The position numbers and the translations under genes were made by a program. Shown one piece after another: positions 8,727 through 17,546 of a stretch of 64,000 nucleotides of DNA; position 1 is the first letter of the stretch, and every line of letters starts with the position of its first letter. The notes under the pieces are model-generated. The model was not told where the DNA came from, made no database searches, and worked only from the letters and a program-made list of their open reading frames with translations. Location of the stretch: the NCBI GenBank assembly GCA_041397305.1, contig JAWKWX010000004.1, positions 124,001 to 188,000 on the forward strand, given 5' to 3'. The stretch is from TMP-24 sp041397305. Its GTDB lineage: Bacteria; Pseudomonadota; Alphaproteobacteria; Rhodobacterales; Rhodobacteraceae.

Positions 8727-10844
8727 ATGGCGGAACGGGCGCTGGAAGACATGAGCGAAGCGGAGGCACGGGCCGACTGGGCACGGATCGCCGAAGAGGT
8801 TCGTCGTGCCAACCGTGCCTATCACGCCGAGGACGCGCCCGAGATTTCGGATGCGGCCTATGACGCGCTGAAGGCGCGGCTCCGTGCCATCGAGACGCTC
8901 TTTCCCGATCTGGCGGCGGAAAGCCCGACGGCCGAGGTGGGGGCCGCCCCGTCGGGGACCTTTGCCAAGGTTACCCATGCCGTCCGGATGCTGTCGCTCG
9001 AGAACGCTTTTTCGGAGGAGGATGCGGCGGATTTCGTGGAGCGCGTGCGGTCCTTCCTGAACCTCGGGGCGGAAACGGAACTTGCAGTGACGGCCGAGCC
9101 GAAGATTGACGGGCTGTCGCTGTCCTTGCGCTATGAAAGGGGCAGGCTGGTGCAGGCGGCCACGCGGGGCGACGGGGCGGTGGGCGAGAATGTCACCGAA
9201 AATGCCCGCACCATCGCCGATATTCCCGAACGGCTCGCCGGGGCGCCCGACCTTCTGGAAGTGCGGGGCGAGGTCTACATGAGCCACGCCGATTTCGCCG
9301 CGCTCAACGCGCGCCAGGCGGCGGCGGGCGACAAGACTTTCGCCAACCCGCGCAACGCGGCAGCGGGTTCGCTGCGCCAGCTGGATGCGGAGATCACCGC
9401 GGCAAGGCCGCTGCGGTTCTTCGCCTACAGCTGGGGCGCGCTTTCGCAGCCGCTGGCGAACAGCCAGATGGGCGCGGTCGAACGGCTTGCTGCGCTCGGC
9501 TTCCAGACCAATCCGCGCACACGGCTCTGCCGCTCGCTGGCCGAGATGATAGCGACCTACCGCGAGATCGAACAGGCGCGTGCGACCCTGGGCTATGACA
9601 TCGACGGCGTGGTCTACAAGGTCGACGATCTGGCGCTGCAGGCGCGGCTCGGCTTCCGTTCCACCACGCCGCGTTGGGCGATTGCCCACAAGTTTCCGGC
9701 CGAACTGGCCTGGACCCGGCTCGAGGCGATCGACATCCAGGTCGGTCGTACCGGAGCGCTGTCGCCGGTGGCGCGGCTGAAGCCGGTGACGGTCGGCGGT
9801 GTCGTCGTCTCGAACGCGACGCTGCACAACGAGGATTACATTGCCGGGCGCGACGCCAAGGGCAATCAGATCCGCGATGGCAAGGACATCCGCTTGGGCG
9901 ACTGGGTGCAGGTTTACCGCGCGGGCGACGTGATTCCGAAGATCGCCGATGTCGACCTCTCGCAAAGGCCCGAAGGCGCCGAACCATATGTGTTTCCCCA
10001 CCGCTGCCCCGAATGCGGATCGGATGCGGTGCGCGAGGAGGGCGATGCCGTCCGCCGCTGCACCGGGGGCCTCATCTGCCCGGCGCAGGCGGTCGAGAAG
10101 CTCAAGCATTTCGTCTCGCGCGGGGCCTTCGATATCGAGGGGCTGGGTGCGAAACAGATCGAGATGTTCTTCGCCGACAATCAATTGCCGATCCGGGAGC
10201 CCGCCGACATCTTCACCCTGGCCGCGCGCGATGCGGCGAACCTGACAAAGCTGAAGAACCGCGACGGGTTCGGCGAACGCTCTGCCGCGAACCTTTTCGC
10301 CGCGATCGAGGAGAGGCGGACGATCCCGCTCAACCGGGTCATCTTCGCGCTCGGCATCCGCCATGTCGGCGAAAGCGCCGCCAATCTTCTGGCGCGCAAT
10401 TACGGAACCTGGGAGGCGTTCGAGGCGGCGATGACCAGGGCACGGATCGGCGAGGGGACGGAATGGCAGGCGCTGACCGCGATCGACGGGGTCGGCGATG
10501 TGCTGGCCGCCTCGGTGGTGAATGCCTTCCATCAGGACGCTGAACGCGCCTCGATCGACCGGCTGGTCGCCCAGTTGAAGATCGAGGAGGCGGCACGCCC
10601 GGTCACCGAAGGCAGCCCGGTCGCGGGCAAGACAGTCGTCTTCACCGGCACACTGGAAAAGATGACGCGCGCGGAAGCCAAGGCGCGGGCCGAGGCGCTG
10701 GGAGCGAAGGTTGCGGGCTCGGTCAGCGCCAAGACCGATCTTCTGGTCGCGGGCCCGGGGGCGGGATCGAAGGCGAAGGAGGCCGAGCGGCTCGGGATCG
10801 AAACGATCGACGAGGAGGCCTGGCTGAGGCTGATCGGCGGATGA
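8727..10844 (+). CDS. ligA: NAD-dependent DNA ligase LigA
   Basis: LigA (705 residues) seals nicks in replication and repair using NAD+. Domains in order: Ia (NAD-binding, about 1-75), adenylation domain with the AEPKIDG motif (catalytic Lys126), OB fold, a four-cysteine zinc finger starting CPECGS (Cys427, Cys430, then the pair in RRCTGGLICP), helix-hairpin-helix repeats and a C-terminal BRCT domain from about 620. The ATG at 8727 has GGGAGG just upstream; a longer open frame to 8637 lacks family similarity. Its stop overlaps the start of recG by four bases. Confidence 0.97.
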   Translation: MAERALEDMSEAEARADWARIAEEVRRANRAYHAEDAPEISDAAYDALKARLRAIETLFPDLAAESPTAEVGAAPSGTFAKVTHAVRMLSLENAFSEEDAADFVERVRSFLNLGAETELAVTAEPKIDGLSLSLRYERGRLVQAATRGDGAVGENVTENARTIADIPERLAGAPDLLEVRGEVYMSHADFAALNARQAAAGDKTFANPRNAAAGSLRQLDAEITAARPLRFFAYSWGALSQPLANSQMGAVERLAALGFQTNPRTRLCRSLAEMIATYREIEQARATLGYDIDGVVYKVDDLALQARLGFRSTTPRWAIAHKFPAELAWTRLEAIDIQVGRTGALSPVARLKPVTVGGVVVSNATLHNEDYIAGRDAKGNQIRDGKDIRLGDWVQVYRAGDVIPKIADVDLSQRPEGAEPYVFPHRCPECGSDAVREEGDAVRRCTGGLICPAQAVEKLKHFVSRGAFDIEGLGAKQIEMFFADNQLPIREPADIFTLAARDAANLTKLKNRDGFGERSAANLFAAIEERRTIPLNRVIFALGIRHVGESAANLLARNYGTWEAFEAAMTRARIGEGTEWQALTAIDGVGDVLAASVVNAFHQDAERASIDRLVAQLKIEEAARPVTEGSPVAGKTVVFTGTLEKMTRAEAKARAEALGAKVAGSVSAKTDLLVAGPGAGSKAKEAERLGIETIDEEAWLRLIGG

Positions 10845-12928
10845 GCCGACCGTCGGTCCTTTTTCCGCTGTTCGCGGATATCGAGACGCTCGAGGGGATC
10901 GGGCCGAAGGCCGCGAAGCTTCTGCCCGCGCTCGGGATCGAGCGGCCCAGGGATTTTCTGTTCACCTTGCCCCATTCGGTCGTCGACCGGCGGCTGCGCG
11001 CCTCGATCCGCGATGTGGCGCTGCCCGCGACCGCGACGGTCGAGGTCGAGATCGGCGCGCATGTACCCGCCCGCCGCAAGGGCGGGCCGGTGCGGATCTT
11101 CGTGCGCGACGCTGCGACGGAGTTCCAGCTGGTGTTCTTCCATGCAAAGGGCGATTACCTCGCCAGGCAGCTGCCGACAGGTCAGCGGCGGATCGTCTCG
11201 GGCAAGGTCGAGATTTTCGACGGGCTGGCGCAGATGGTCCATCCCGACCATATCCTGCGCCTTGAGGAGGCGCGCGAGCTGCCGGCGTTCGAACCGGTCT
11301 ATCCGCTGACCGCCGGCGTCACGCAAAAGCAGATGGCGCGCGCTGCGGGGGCCGCGCTGGCCCGCGCGCCCGCGCTGGCCGAATGGATCGACCGGGGCCT
11401 TCTGGAACGCGAGGGCTGGCCGGGCTGGCAGGCGGCCCTTCACGCCGCCCATCAGCCGAAGGGTACGGCGGATTGCGCACCCGAGGCACCGGCGCGACAA
11501 AGGCTCGCCTATGACGAACTGTTTGCCCATCAGCTGACGCTCTCGCTCGCCCGAACCGCTTTCCGGCGCGGCAAGGGCCGGGCATCGGTGGGCGACGGGC
11601 GGCTGCAGGAACGCGTTCGGAAAGCCTTGCCCTACCAACCGACCTCTGCGCAGGAACGCGCATTTGCCGAGATTGCCGCCGACATGGGTTCCGACAAACG
11701 GATGAGCCGTCTTCTGCAGGGCGATGTGGGCTCGGGCAAGACGCTTGTCGCCTTCATGGCGCTTCTGAATGCGGTCGAGGCGGGCGGGCAGGGGGTGATG
11801 ATGGCGCCGACGGAAATCCTCGCGCGCCAGCATTTCGACGGGCTCCGGCCGCTGGCCGAAAGCGCGGGGGTCACACTCGATATCCTCTCGGGCCGCGACC
11901 GGGGGGCGGACCGGGCGGCCAAGCTGACGGCCCTCGCCTCGGGCAAGTTGCAGGTGCTGGTCGGCACGCACGCCGTCTTTCAGAAGGATGTCACCTTTCA
12001 CGACCTTCGGCTTGCCATCATCGACGAACAGCACCGTTTCGGGGTCGAGCAGCGCAAGGAACTGGGCGCCAAGGGCATCGCGGCCGATGTGCTGGTGATG
12101 ACCGCTACCCCGATCCCGCGCTCGCTGGCGCTGGCGCAATATGGCGACATGGATGTCTCGGTGCTGGATGAAAAACCGCCGGGACGGACGCCGGTGAAGA
12201 CCGCCCTCATTTCTTCGGGGCGGTATGAGGAAGTGGTGGCACATCTCAGGCAGGCGGTGGCCGAGGGGCGGCAGGCCTATTGGGTTTGCCCGCTGGTCGA
12301 GGAAAGCGAAGTCGTCGATCTGATCGCGGCGGAGGATCGGTTCAAGACGCTCCGGGCGGCCCTGGGCGAGGGGGTGGTTGGACTGGTTCACGGTCAGATG
12401 GCGCCTGCCGAAAAGGATGCCGCCATGGCAGATTTCGTCGCGAACCGGACGAAGATCCTGGTGGCGACGACCGTGATCGAGGTGGGCGTGAACGTGCCCA
12501 ATGCGTCGATCATGGTGATAGAGCGGGCCGAGACCTTCGGCCTGGCGCAGCTTCACCAGCTGCGCGGCCGGGTCGGGCGGGGGGCGGCCGAGTCCACCTG
12601 CCTGATGATGTATCAGCCACCCCTGTCCGAGGCGGCGGAGCGGCGGCTGCAGATATTGCGCGAGAGCGAGGACGGGTTCCGCATCGCCGAGGAAGACCTT
12701 GCCATGCGCGGCGCGGGCGATCTGGTCGGCACCGCGCAATCTGGGCTGCCGCGGTTCCGCGTGGCCGATCTTGACCGTCAGGCGTCACTGATGGCGGTGG
12801 CGCAAAGCGATGCGCGAACGCTTCTCGCCACGGACCCGGGCCTGAGCGGTCCGCGCGGTCAGGCCGCGCGCGTGCTTCTGTGGCTGATGGGCAAGGACGA
12901 GGCGATCCGCCTGATCGCCGTCGGTTAG
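10841..12928 (+). CDS. recG: ATP-dependent DNA helicase RecG
   Basis: RecG (695 residues) reverses stalled replication forks and migrates Holliday junctions. The N-terminal wedge/OB domain spans about residues 1-250, the Walker A GDVGSGKT lies near 293-300, the box II DEQH near 395, and the helicase C-terminal motifs (EVGVNVPNA, QLRGRVGRG) follow. It is translationally coupled to ligA (ATGA overlap), so the two repair enzymes form an operon. Confidence 0.97.
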   Translation: MSRPSVLFPLFADIETLEGIGPKAAKLLPALGIERPRDFLFTLPHSVVDRRLRASIRDVALPATATVEVEIGAHVPARRKGGPVRIFVRDAATEFQLVFFHAKGDYLARQLPTGQRRIVSGKVEIFDGLAQMVHPDHILRLEEARELPAFEPVYPLTAGVTQKQMARAAGAALARAPALAEWIDRGLLEREGWPGWQAALHAAHQPKGTADCAPEAPARQRLAYDELFAHQLTLSLARTAFRRGKGRASVGDGRLQERVRKALPYQPTSAQERAFAEIAADMGSDKRMSRLLQGDVGSGKTLVAFMALLNAVEAGGQGVMMAPTEILARQHFDGLRPLAESAGVTLDILSGRDRGADRAAKLTALASGKLQVLVGTHAVFQKDVTFHDLRLAIIDEQHRFGVEQRKELGAKGIAADVLVMTATPIPRSLALAQYGDMDVSVLDEKPPGRTPVKTALISSGRYEEVVAHLRQAVAEGRQAYWVCPLVEESEVVDLIAAEDRFKTLRAALGEGVVGLVHGQMAPAEKDAAMADFVANRTKILVATTVIEVGVNVPNASIMVIERAETFGLAQLHQLRGRVGRGAAESTCLMMYQPPLSEAAERRLQILRESEDGFRIAEEDLAMRGAGDLVGTAQSGLPRFRVADLDRQASLMAVAQSDARTLLATDPGLSGPRGQAARVLLWLMGKDEAIRLIAVG

Positions 12929-12947
12929 GGTTTGTTCGCGAATGTTC

Positions 12948-12962
12948 TTAAAAAGTTCTTTA
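12948..12962 (+). promoter_or_regulatory. CtrA-like site upstream of the 39-residue membrane protein
   Basis: TTAA-N7-TTTA, one mismatch from the CtrA consensus TTAA-N7-TTAA, 50 bases before the ATG at 13013 and just after the recG stop. One-mismatch matches are expected a few times by chance in 64 kb, so this is suggestive only. Confidence 0.3.
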
Positions 12963-13012
12963 CAGCGGCCGAGATTCGTGAGAACAAAAAGGCAACAAGG
13001 ATGGAGGAACCG

Positions 13013-13132
13013 ATGCGCGATCTGAAAGCCGCCTTTTCCCGGTCTCACGAAACCATGCTGATCGATGCGGCGGGCCTTGCCTCGCTGATCGCCATGCTGA
13101 TCGTCGGCCTACACCTGCCCGATCTGATCTGA
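13013..13132 (+). CDS. 39-residue single-pass membrane protein, unknown function
   Basis: A short frame of 39 codons plus stop with GGAGGAA four bases before its ATG. The first 15 residues are polar and charged (MRDLKAAFSRSHET), followed by a hydrophobic segment (about residues 15-35, IDAAGLASLIAMLIVGLHLP), which fits one transmembrane helix. An alternative ATG lies at 13001. A CtrA-like site precedes it and a strong terminator follows, so it looks like its own small transcription unit or the last gene of ligA-recG. I do not recognise a function. Confidence 0.6.
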   Translation: MRDLKAAFSRSHETMLIDAAGLASLIAMLIVGLHLPDLI

Positions 13133-13228
13133 CCCTGCCCAAGCGGTCTTTCCGTGGGCCTGCCTGTCCCGCAGTGATACCCCCCGGGCCGATCCCCAGT
13201 CGGCCCTGTCCCCGGTAACCGCAGACTG

Positions 13229-13262
13229 CCGCCGTGTCCCCGCCGGGGCACGGCGGTTTTTT
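13229..13262 (+). terminator. Rho-independent terminator after recG and the small membrane protein
   Basis: Arms CCGCCGTG (13229-13236) and CACGGCGG (13249-13256), with an inner CCCC/GGGG pairing, run directly into a T-tract (13257-13262). This is the clearest terminator in the window. Confidence 0.85.
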
Positions 13263-13288
13263 CTTTCGGGCCGGGAAGGTGCTGCCCT

Positions 13289-13305
13289 GCCGGAGTATTT
13301 GGCGG
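13289..13305 (+). repeat. Gene-end element tail, copy C
   Basis: GCCGGAGTATTTGGCGG matches the tail of copies A, B and D. Here the hairpin part is the terminator at 13229-13256, about 30 bases upstream, or a weak GGG/CCC pairing nearer by. It is again downstream of a plus-strand gene in the sense direction. Confidence 0.45.
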
Positions 13306-13318
13306 CGGAACCTGTGGA

Positions 13319-13753
13319 TCAGTGGGTTTTTGCGAAAGCGTCCGCCGTCGCTTCGAGAACCAGAAGGATCGACGCGTGGCGGTTGGCATAATCTCGGGCG
13401 GGCGTCAGCACTTCATAGCCGTCGAAGGGCGGGGCAGGGACAGGACCCATTTCCTTCAGCATCGCCTTCAGCTGATCGCGCGCCTGCAGCACCTCGGCCT
13501 CGCTCCGGCCGATCATCTGCGCCCCGGCGATCGCCGCCGAGGCCTGGCCGAGCGCACAGGCCTTCACATCCTGCCCGAAGCGGGCGATCCGCCCGTCCTC
13601 GAACCCGAGATCGACGGTGACGGTCGAACCGCACAGCGGCGAGCGGCGCATGGCCGTCGCGTCGGGGTGGTCGAGGCGTTCGGCATGGGGGATATCCGCA
13701 GCCAGCGCCAGGATGCGCTGCGAATAGAGTTTGATGAGATCGGTTTCGCTCAT
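13319..13753 (-). CDS. IscU/SufU-like iron-sulfur scaffold protein
   Basis: This 144-residue protein has the NifU_N/IscU-type fold markers SPLCGSTVTVDL (Cys41) and ACALGQASAAI (Cys66). True IscU/SufU proteins use three cysteines to hold the nascent cluster; the third position, expected near NRHASILL (about residue 125), carries no cysteine here. It may be a divergent carrier rather than a classical scaffold. No other Suf/Isc gene is adjacent. Family confidence is good; activity as a scaffold is uncertain. Confidence 0.82.
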   Translation of the reverse strand: MSETDLIKLYSQRILALAADIPHAERLDHPDATAMRRSPLCGSTVTVDLGFEDGRIARFGQDVKACALGQASAAIAGAQMIGRSEAEVLQARDQLKAMLKEMGPVPAPPFDGYEVLTPARDYANRHASILLVLEATADAFAKTH

Positions 13754-13830
13754 GTGCCCCGCCCGAATTGCCGCGCCTGCGGATTCGCCCTAAAGATAGA
13801 GGCCGGTTCAGGGAAATCAACGAGACCAAG

Positions 13831-14193
13831 ATGCAATTTGACGCGAGCAACCTTCGCCTTGACGCGGCCGGGCTTGTGCCGGTGATCGCGCAGGACCATG
13901 CGTCGGGCGAGGTGCTGATGCTGGCCTGGATGAATGCCGACGCGGTGCGCCAGACGCTGGAAACCGGTCGCGTCACCTACTGGTCGCGCTCGCGCCAGAG
14001 CTTCTGGGTGAAGGGCGAGAGCTCCGGCCATGTGCAGAAGCTGGTCGAGCTGCGCGTCGATTGCGACCGCGACTGCCTTCTGGCCCTGGTCGAGCAGACT
14101 GGCCCGGCTTGCCATACCAACCGGCGGACCTGCTTCTACACGGCGGTCAGGGCGGGCGAGGAAGTCGAGCTGATGGCGCCGGAGCGGGGGTGA
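13831..14193 (+). CDS. hisI: Phosphoribosyl-AMP cyclohydrolase HisI
   Basis: HisI (120 residues) opens the purine ring of PR-AMP in the third step of histidine synthesis. Visible motifs: WSRSRQSFWVKGESSGH (residues 49-65), the metal-binding DCDRDCLL and CHTNRRTCFY. The single-domain form, without a fused HisE, is usual in alphaproteobacteria. The ATG at 13831 is chosen because upstream residues do not fit the family. It is divergent from the IscU-like gene and converges on usg. Confidence 0.95.
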   Translation: MQFDASNLRLDAAGLVPVIAQDHASGEVLMLAWMNADAVRQTLETGRVTYWSRSRQSFWVKGESSGHVQKLVELRVDCDRDCLLALVEQTGPACHTNRRTCFYTAVRAGEEVELMAPERG

Positions 14194-14199
14194 ACCCGG

Positions 14200-14481
14200 T
14201 CAGTTGATATAGAATTCGCCCGTCACATTCCGCCAGTCGCCGGGGCGGATCAGTTTGCGGTGGGTGAAGCGCACGGAATGGAGCGGCCCGTCGATCTTTT
14301 CCTGCCAGAATTCGATGAAGTGAAACAGTTCCGGATAGTCCGGCGCCAGATCATATTCCTGCCAGATGAAGCTGTTGAGTACATGGCGGTAGTCCGGCAT
14401 CCGGTAGTAAAGCTCCGCCGTCGTCAGCCCATAGCCCTTGAGCATCAGTTCGGTCTCTGCCGTCGGTCCTGTTGCACGCAT
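14200..14481 (-). CDS. usg: Usg-family protein
   Basis: A 93-residue protein with the Usg pattern: GYGLTTAELYYRMPDY, FIWQEYDLAPDYPEL, FWQ-x-I-x-GPLHSVR and a C-terminal RNVTGEF. The family was named for an open frame found upstream of tryptophan genes in other organisms; its function is unknown. The ATG at 14481 has the strong site AGGAGGG upstream. Here it sits between hisI and gyrA, not beside trp genes. Confidence 0.85.
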   Translation of the reverse strand: MRATGPTAETELMLKGYGLTTAELYYRMPDYRHVLNSFIWQEYDLAPDYPELFHFIEFWQEKIDGPLHSVRFTHRKLIRPGDWRNVTGEFYIN

Positions 14482-14597
14482 CCGACCCTCCTTCGCGCGC
14501 CCTCGTGGACTGGATAGTGCCACAAGGTTACTTTCCAATGAAATCAAAATCTTGGCAAGAATCCGGCGGGATGGTGTGGTGCCCGCTGTACCGCGCC

Positions 14598-14627
14598 TTG
14601 CACCCTACAGATGGGATGAAGTATAGT
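14598..14627 (+). promoter_or_regulatory. Probable sigma-70-type promoter of gyrA
   Basis: TTGCAC (14598-14603), an 18-base spacer, then TATAGT (14622-14627), 45 bases upstream of the gyrA start codon. Confidence 0.45.
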
Positions 14628-14671
14628 GCGGGACAACAAGATCTAGACAAGAAGAAAGCCTGGGCAGTCAC

Positions 14672-17398
14672 GTGACCGACGAACCGGAAGTTCCTGAAAA
14701 CGCAGAAGATTCTCATCCCCGCATGTTCCATGCCGGGCCCTCGGTCGCGATCGAGGAGGAGATGAAGACCGCCTATCTCGATTATGCGATGAGCGTGATC
14801 GTGAGCCGCGCCATCCCCGATCTGCGCGACGGGCTGAAACCGGTGCACCGCCGCATCCTTTACGCGATGTACGAAACCGGCAACACGCACGACAAACCCT
14901 ACCGCAAGTCGGCGCGCCCGGTGGGCGACGTGATGGGGAAATACCACCCGCACGGCGATGCGGCGATCTATGACGCGCTTGTGCGCATGGCGCAGGATTT
15001 TTCCATGTCCGTGCCGCTTCTGGACGGGCAGGGCAACTTCGGTTCCATGGACGGCGACAATGCTGCCGCCATGCGCTACACCGAGGTTCGGATGGAAAAG
15101 GTCGCGGCCGCGCTTCTCGACGATATCGAGAAGGAGACGGTCGACTTCCAGGACAATTACGACGGCAAGGACAAGGAGCCGACCGTCCTTCCGGCCCGTT
15201 TCCCGAACATGCTTGTCAATGGCGCGGGCGGGATCGCCGTCGGCATGGCGACGAACATCCCCCCCCACAATCTCGGCGAGGTGATCGACGGCACGCTCGC
15301 GCTGATCGAAGACCCGGACCTGTCGATGGAAGCGCTGATGGAGATCATCCCGGCGCCGGATTTCCCGACGGGCGGGCTGATTCTCGGCCGGTCGGGCGCG
15401 CGGAAGGCCTATCTGGAGGGGCGCGGTTCGGTCATCATCCGCGCCAAGACCCGGGTAGAGGAGCTGAGGAAGGACCGCTTCGCCATCGTTGTCGACGAAA
15501 TACCCTATCAGGTGAACAAGGCGACGATGATCGAGAAGATCGCGGAGCTTGTGCGCGACAAGAGGATCGAAGGCATCGCCCATGTCCAGGACGAAAGCGA
15601 CCGGGTCGGCGTGCGCGTCGTCATCGAGCTGAAGCGCGACGCGACGGCCGAAGTGGTGCTGAACCAGCTCTTCCGTTTCACGCCCTTGCAGACCTCGTTC
15701 GGCTGCAACATGCTTGCACTGAACGGCGGGCGGCCGGAACAGCTTACGCTTAGGGATTTTCTCACCAATTTCATCGGTTTCCGCGAGGAAGTTGTTGCAC
15801 GTCGCACCGCGTTCGAACTGAGAAAGGCGAGGGAGCGCAGCCATGTCCTGTGTGGTCTGGCCGTGGCAGTGTCGAACGTCGATGAGGTGGTGGCAACGAT
15901 CCGTGCCTCGGCCACGCCCGCCGATGCGCGCGACAGGCTGATGACCCGGCGCTGGCCCGCCCATGAGATCGTCGAATATATCCGGCTGATCGACGATCCG
16001 ACCCATCCGGTCAATGATGATGGTACCTACAACCTGTCCGAACGGCAGGCCCGTGCCATCCTCGACCTTCAGCTGCAGCGTCTGACGCAACTCGGCGTCA
16101 AGACGATCACCGACGAACTTGAGGAGCTGGCCGCGAAGATCAAGGATTACCTCTCCATCCTCGGGTCGCGCGACCGGATCATGGAAATCATCTCGACCGA
16201 GCTGCGCGATGTGCGCACCGCCTTCGCCCAGCCGCGCCGGACCGAGATCGTCGACTGGGCAGGCGATCTGGACGACGAGGATCTGATCGAGCGCGAGGAC
16301 ATGGTCGTGACCATCACCTCGGGCGGTTACATCAAGCGCACGCCGCTTGCGGAATTCCGCGCGCAGCGCCGGGGTGGCAAGGGCCTTTCGTCGATGCAGA
16401 CCAAGGAAGACGATGTGGTCACGACGCTTTTCGTGGCGAACACCCATACCCAGCTTCTGTTCTTCACCACCGACGGCATGGTCTACAAGCTGAAGACCTG
16501 GCGCCTGCCGCTCGCGGGGCGCAATGCCAAGGGCAAGGCGATCGTCAATATCCTGCCGATCGATCAGGGCGTGACCATCGCCGCGCTGATGCCGGTGGAC
16601 GTGCCCGAAGAGGAATGGGACGATCTGCAGATCTTCTTCGCCACCTCCGAGGGCGATGTGCGCCGGAATGCCCTGTCGGACTTCACCAACGTGATGCGCA
16701 ACGGCAAGATCGCGATGAAGCTGCCTGAAGGCGTGAGCCTCGTGAACGCGCGCATCTGCGACGAGAACGACGATGTGATGCTTGTGACCGAGATGGGCCG
16801 CGCGATCCGCTTCCCGACGACCGAGGTGCGGGTGTTCAAGGGGCGCGATTCGACCGGCGTGCGCGGCATCCGGCTGGCGGCCGGCGATAGCGTGGTGTCG
16901 ATGTCAGTGATCCGCCATTTCGAAGCCGATCCGGCCGAACGCGCCGCCTATCTGAAGCAGCGCCGCCTGATGGAAGGGGCGCTGGAGGACGAGGTCGAGG
17001 ATGACGAGGACGAGGCGGTCGAGGGTGGCCAGCTTTCGCCCGAACGCTATGCCGAAATGTCGGCGGCCGAGGATCTGATCCTGACCGTCACGGCCTCTGG
17101 CCTCGGCAAGCTGACCTCCTCGCACGATTATCCGGTGCGCGGTCGCGGCGGCCAGGGCGTGAAGGCCATCAGCCAGGGTTCGCGTGGTGGGCGGCTGATC
17201 GCCTGCTTCCCGGTCGAGGGCGGCGATCAGGTGATGCTCGCCACCTCGACCGGCCAGTCGATCCGCTGCCCGGTCGACGGCATCTCCTTCCGGTCGCGTT
17301 CGGCGGGCGGGGTGAAGGTCTTTGACACCGGTGCCGACGAGGAAGTGGTCTCGGTCGCCCGTGTTGCGGCCGAGGGTGCGGAGGAAGAGGCGGAGTGA
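14672..17398 (+). CDS. gyrA: DNA gyrase subunit A
   Basis: GyrA (908 residues) cuts and rejoins DNA in the gyrase A2B2 complex to add negative supercoils. The start is GTG at 14672. The active-site tyrosine lies in AAMRYTEVRM, and the GyrA-box QRRGGKG near residue 568 marks true gyrase rather than ParC. In the quinolone region the motif reads HPHGDAAIYD: Ala97 takes the place of E. coli Ser83, while Asp101 (E. coli Asp87) is kept. An acidic insert (LEDEVEDDEDEAVEGG, about residues 770-790) interrupts the C-terminal wrapping domain. Confidence 0.97.
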   Translation: MTDEPEVPENAEDSHPRMFHAGPSVAIEEEMKTAYLDYAMSVIVSRAIPDLRDGLKPVHRRILYAMYETGNTHDKPYRKSARPVGDVMGKYHPHGDAAIYDALVRMAQDFSMSVPLLDGQGNFGSMDGDNAAAMRYTEVRMEKVAAALLDDIEKETVDFQDNYDGKDKEPTVLPARFPNMLVNGAGGIAVGMATNIPPHNLGEVIDGTLALIEDPDLSMEALMEIIPAPDFPTGGLILGRSGARKAYLEGRGSVIIRAKTRVEELRKDRFAIVVDEIPYQVNKATMIEKIAELVRDKRIEGIAHVQDESDRVGVRVVIELKRDATAEVVLNQLFRFTPLQTSFGCNMLALNGGRPEQLTLRDFLTNFIGFREEVVARRTAFELRKARERSHVLCGLAVAVSNVDEVVATIRASATPADARDRLMTRRWPAHEIVEYIRLIDDPTHPVNDDGTYNLSERQARAILDLQLQRLTQLGVKTITDELEELAAKIKDYLSILGSRDRIMEIISTELRDVRTAFAQPRRTEIVDWAGDLDDEDLIEREDMVVTITSGGYIKRTPLAEFRAQRRGGKGLSSMQTKEDDVVTTLFVANTHTQLLFFTTDGMVYKLKTWRLPLAGRNAKGKAIVNILPIDQGVTIAALMPVDVPEEEWDDLQIFFATSEGDVRRNALSDFTNVMRNGKIAMKLPEGVSLVNARICDENDDVMLVTEMGRAIRFPTTEVRVFKGRDSTGVRGIRLAAGDSVVSMSVIRHFEADPAERAAYLKQRRLMEGALEDEVEDDEDEAVEGGQLSPERYAEMSAAEDLILTVTASGLGKLTSSHDYPVRGRGGQGVKAISQGSRGGRLIACFPVEGGDQVMLATSTGQSIRCPVDGISFRSRSAGGVKVFDTGADEEVVSVARVAAEGAEEEAE

Positions 17399-17443
17399 TC
17401 CGCCATCTTCCGCCCGAGTGCCGGTCATGAAGACAAGCCGATT

Positions 17444-17458
17444 TTGACACATTCTTAA
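17444..17458 (+). promoter_or_regulatory. CtrA-like site upstream of the 67-residue protein
   Basis: TTGA-N7-TTAA, one mismatch from the CtrA consensus, about 90 bases before the ATG at 17547. The left half also forms a TTGACA -35-like hexamer, the arrangement expected if CtrA acts close to the promoter. Evidence is sequence only. Confidence 0.3.
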
Positions 17459-17546
17459 CCTACTGCCGCCAGACTCCCCTTCAAGACTGGGCATGTCGGG
17501 CGGTGGTCTTGGGAAGGGCACCGTCCCCGGATACAAGGGGAAGGTC

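Noticed and set aside
8238..10532. Long minus-strand frame spanning the ctrA-ligA gap and ligA
   Set aside because: Shadow of ligA extended through GC-rich intergenic DNA; no ribosome-binding site or domain.
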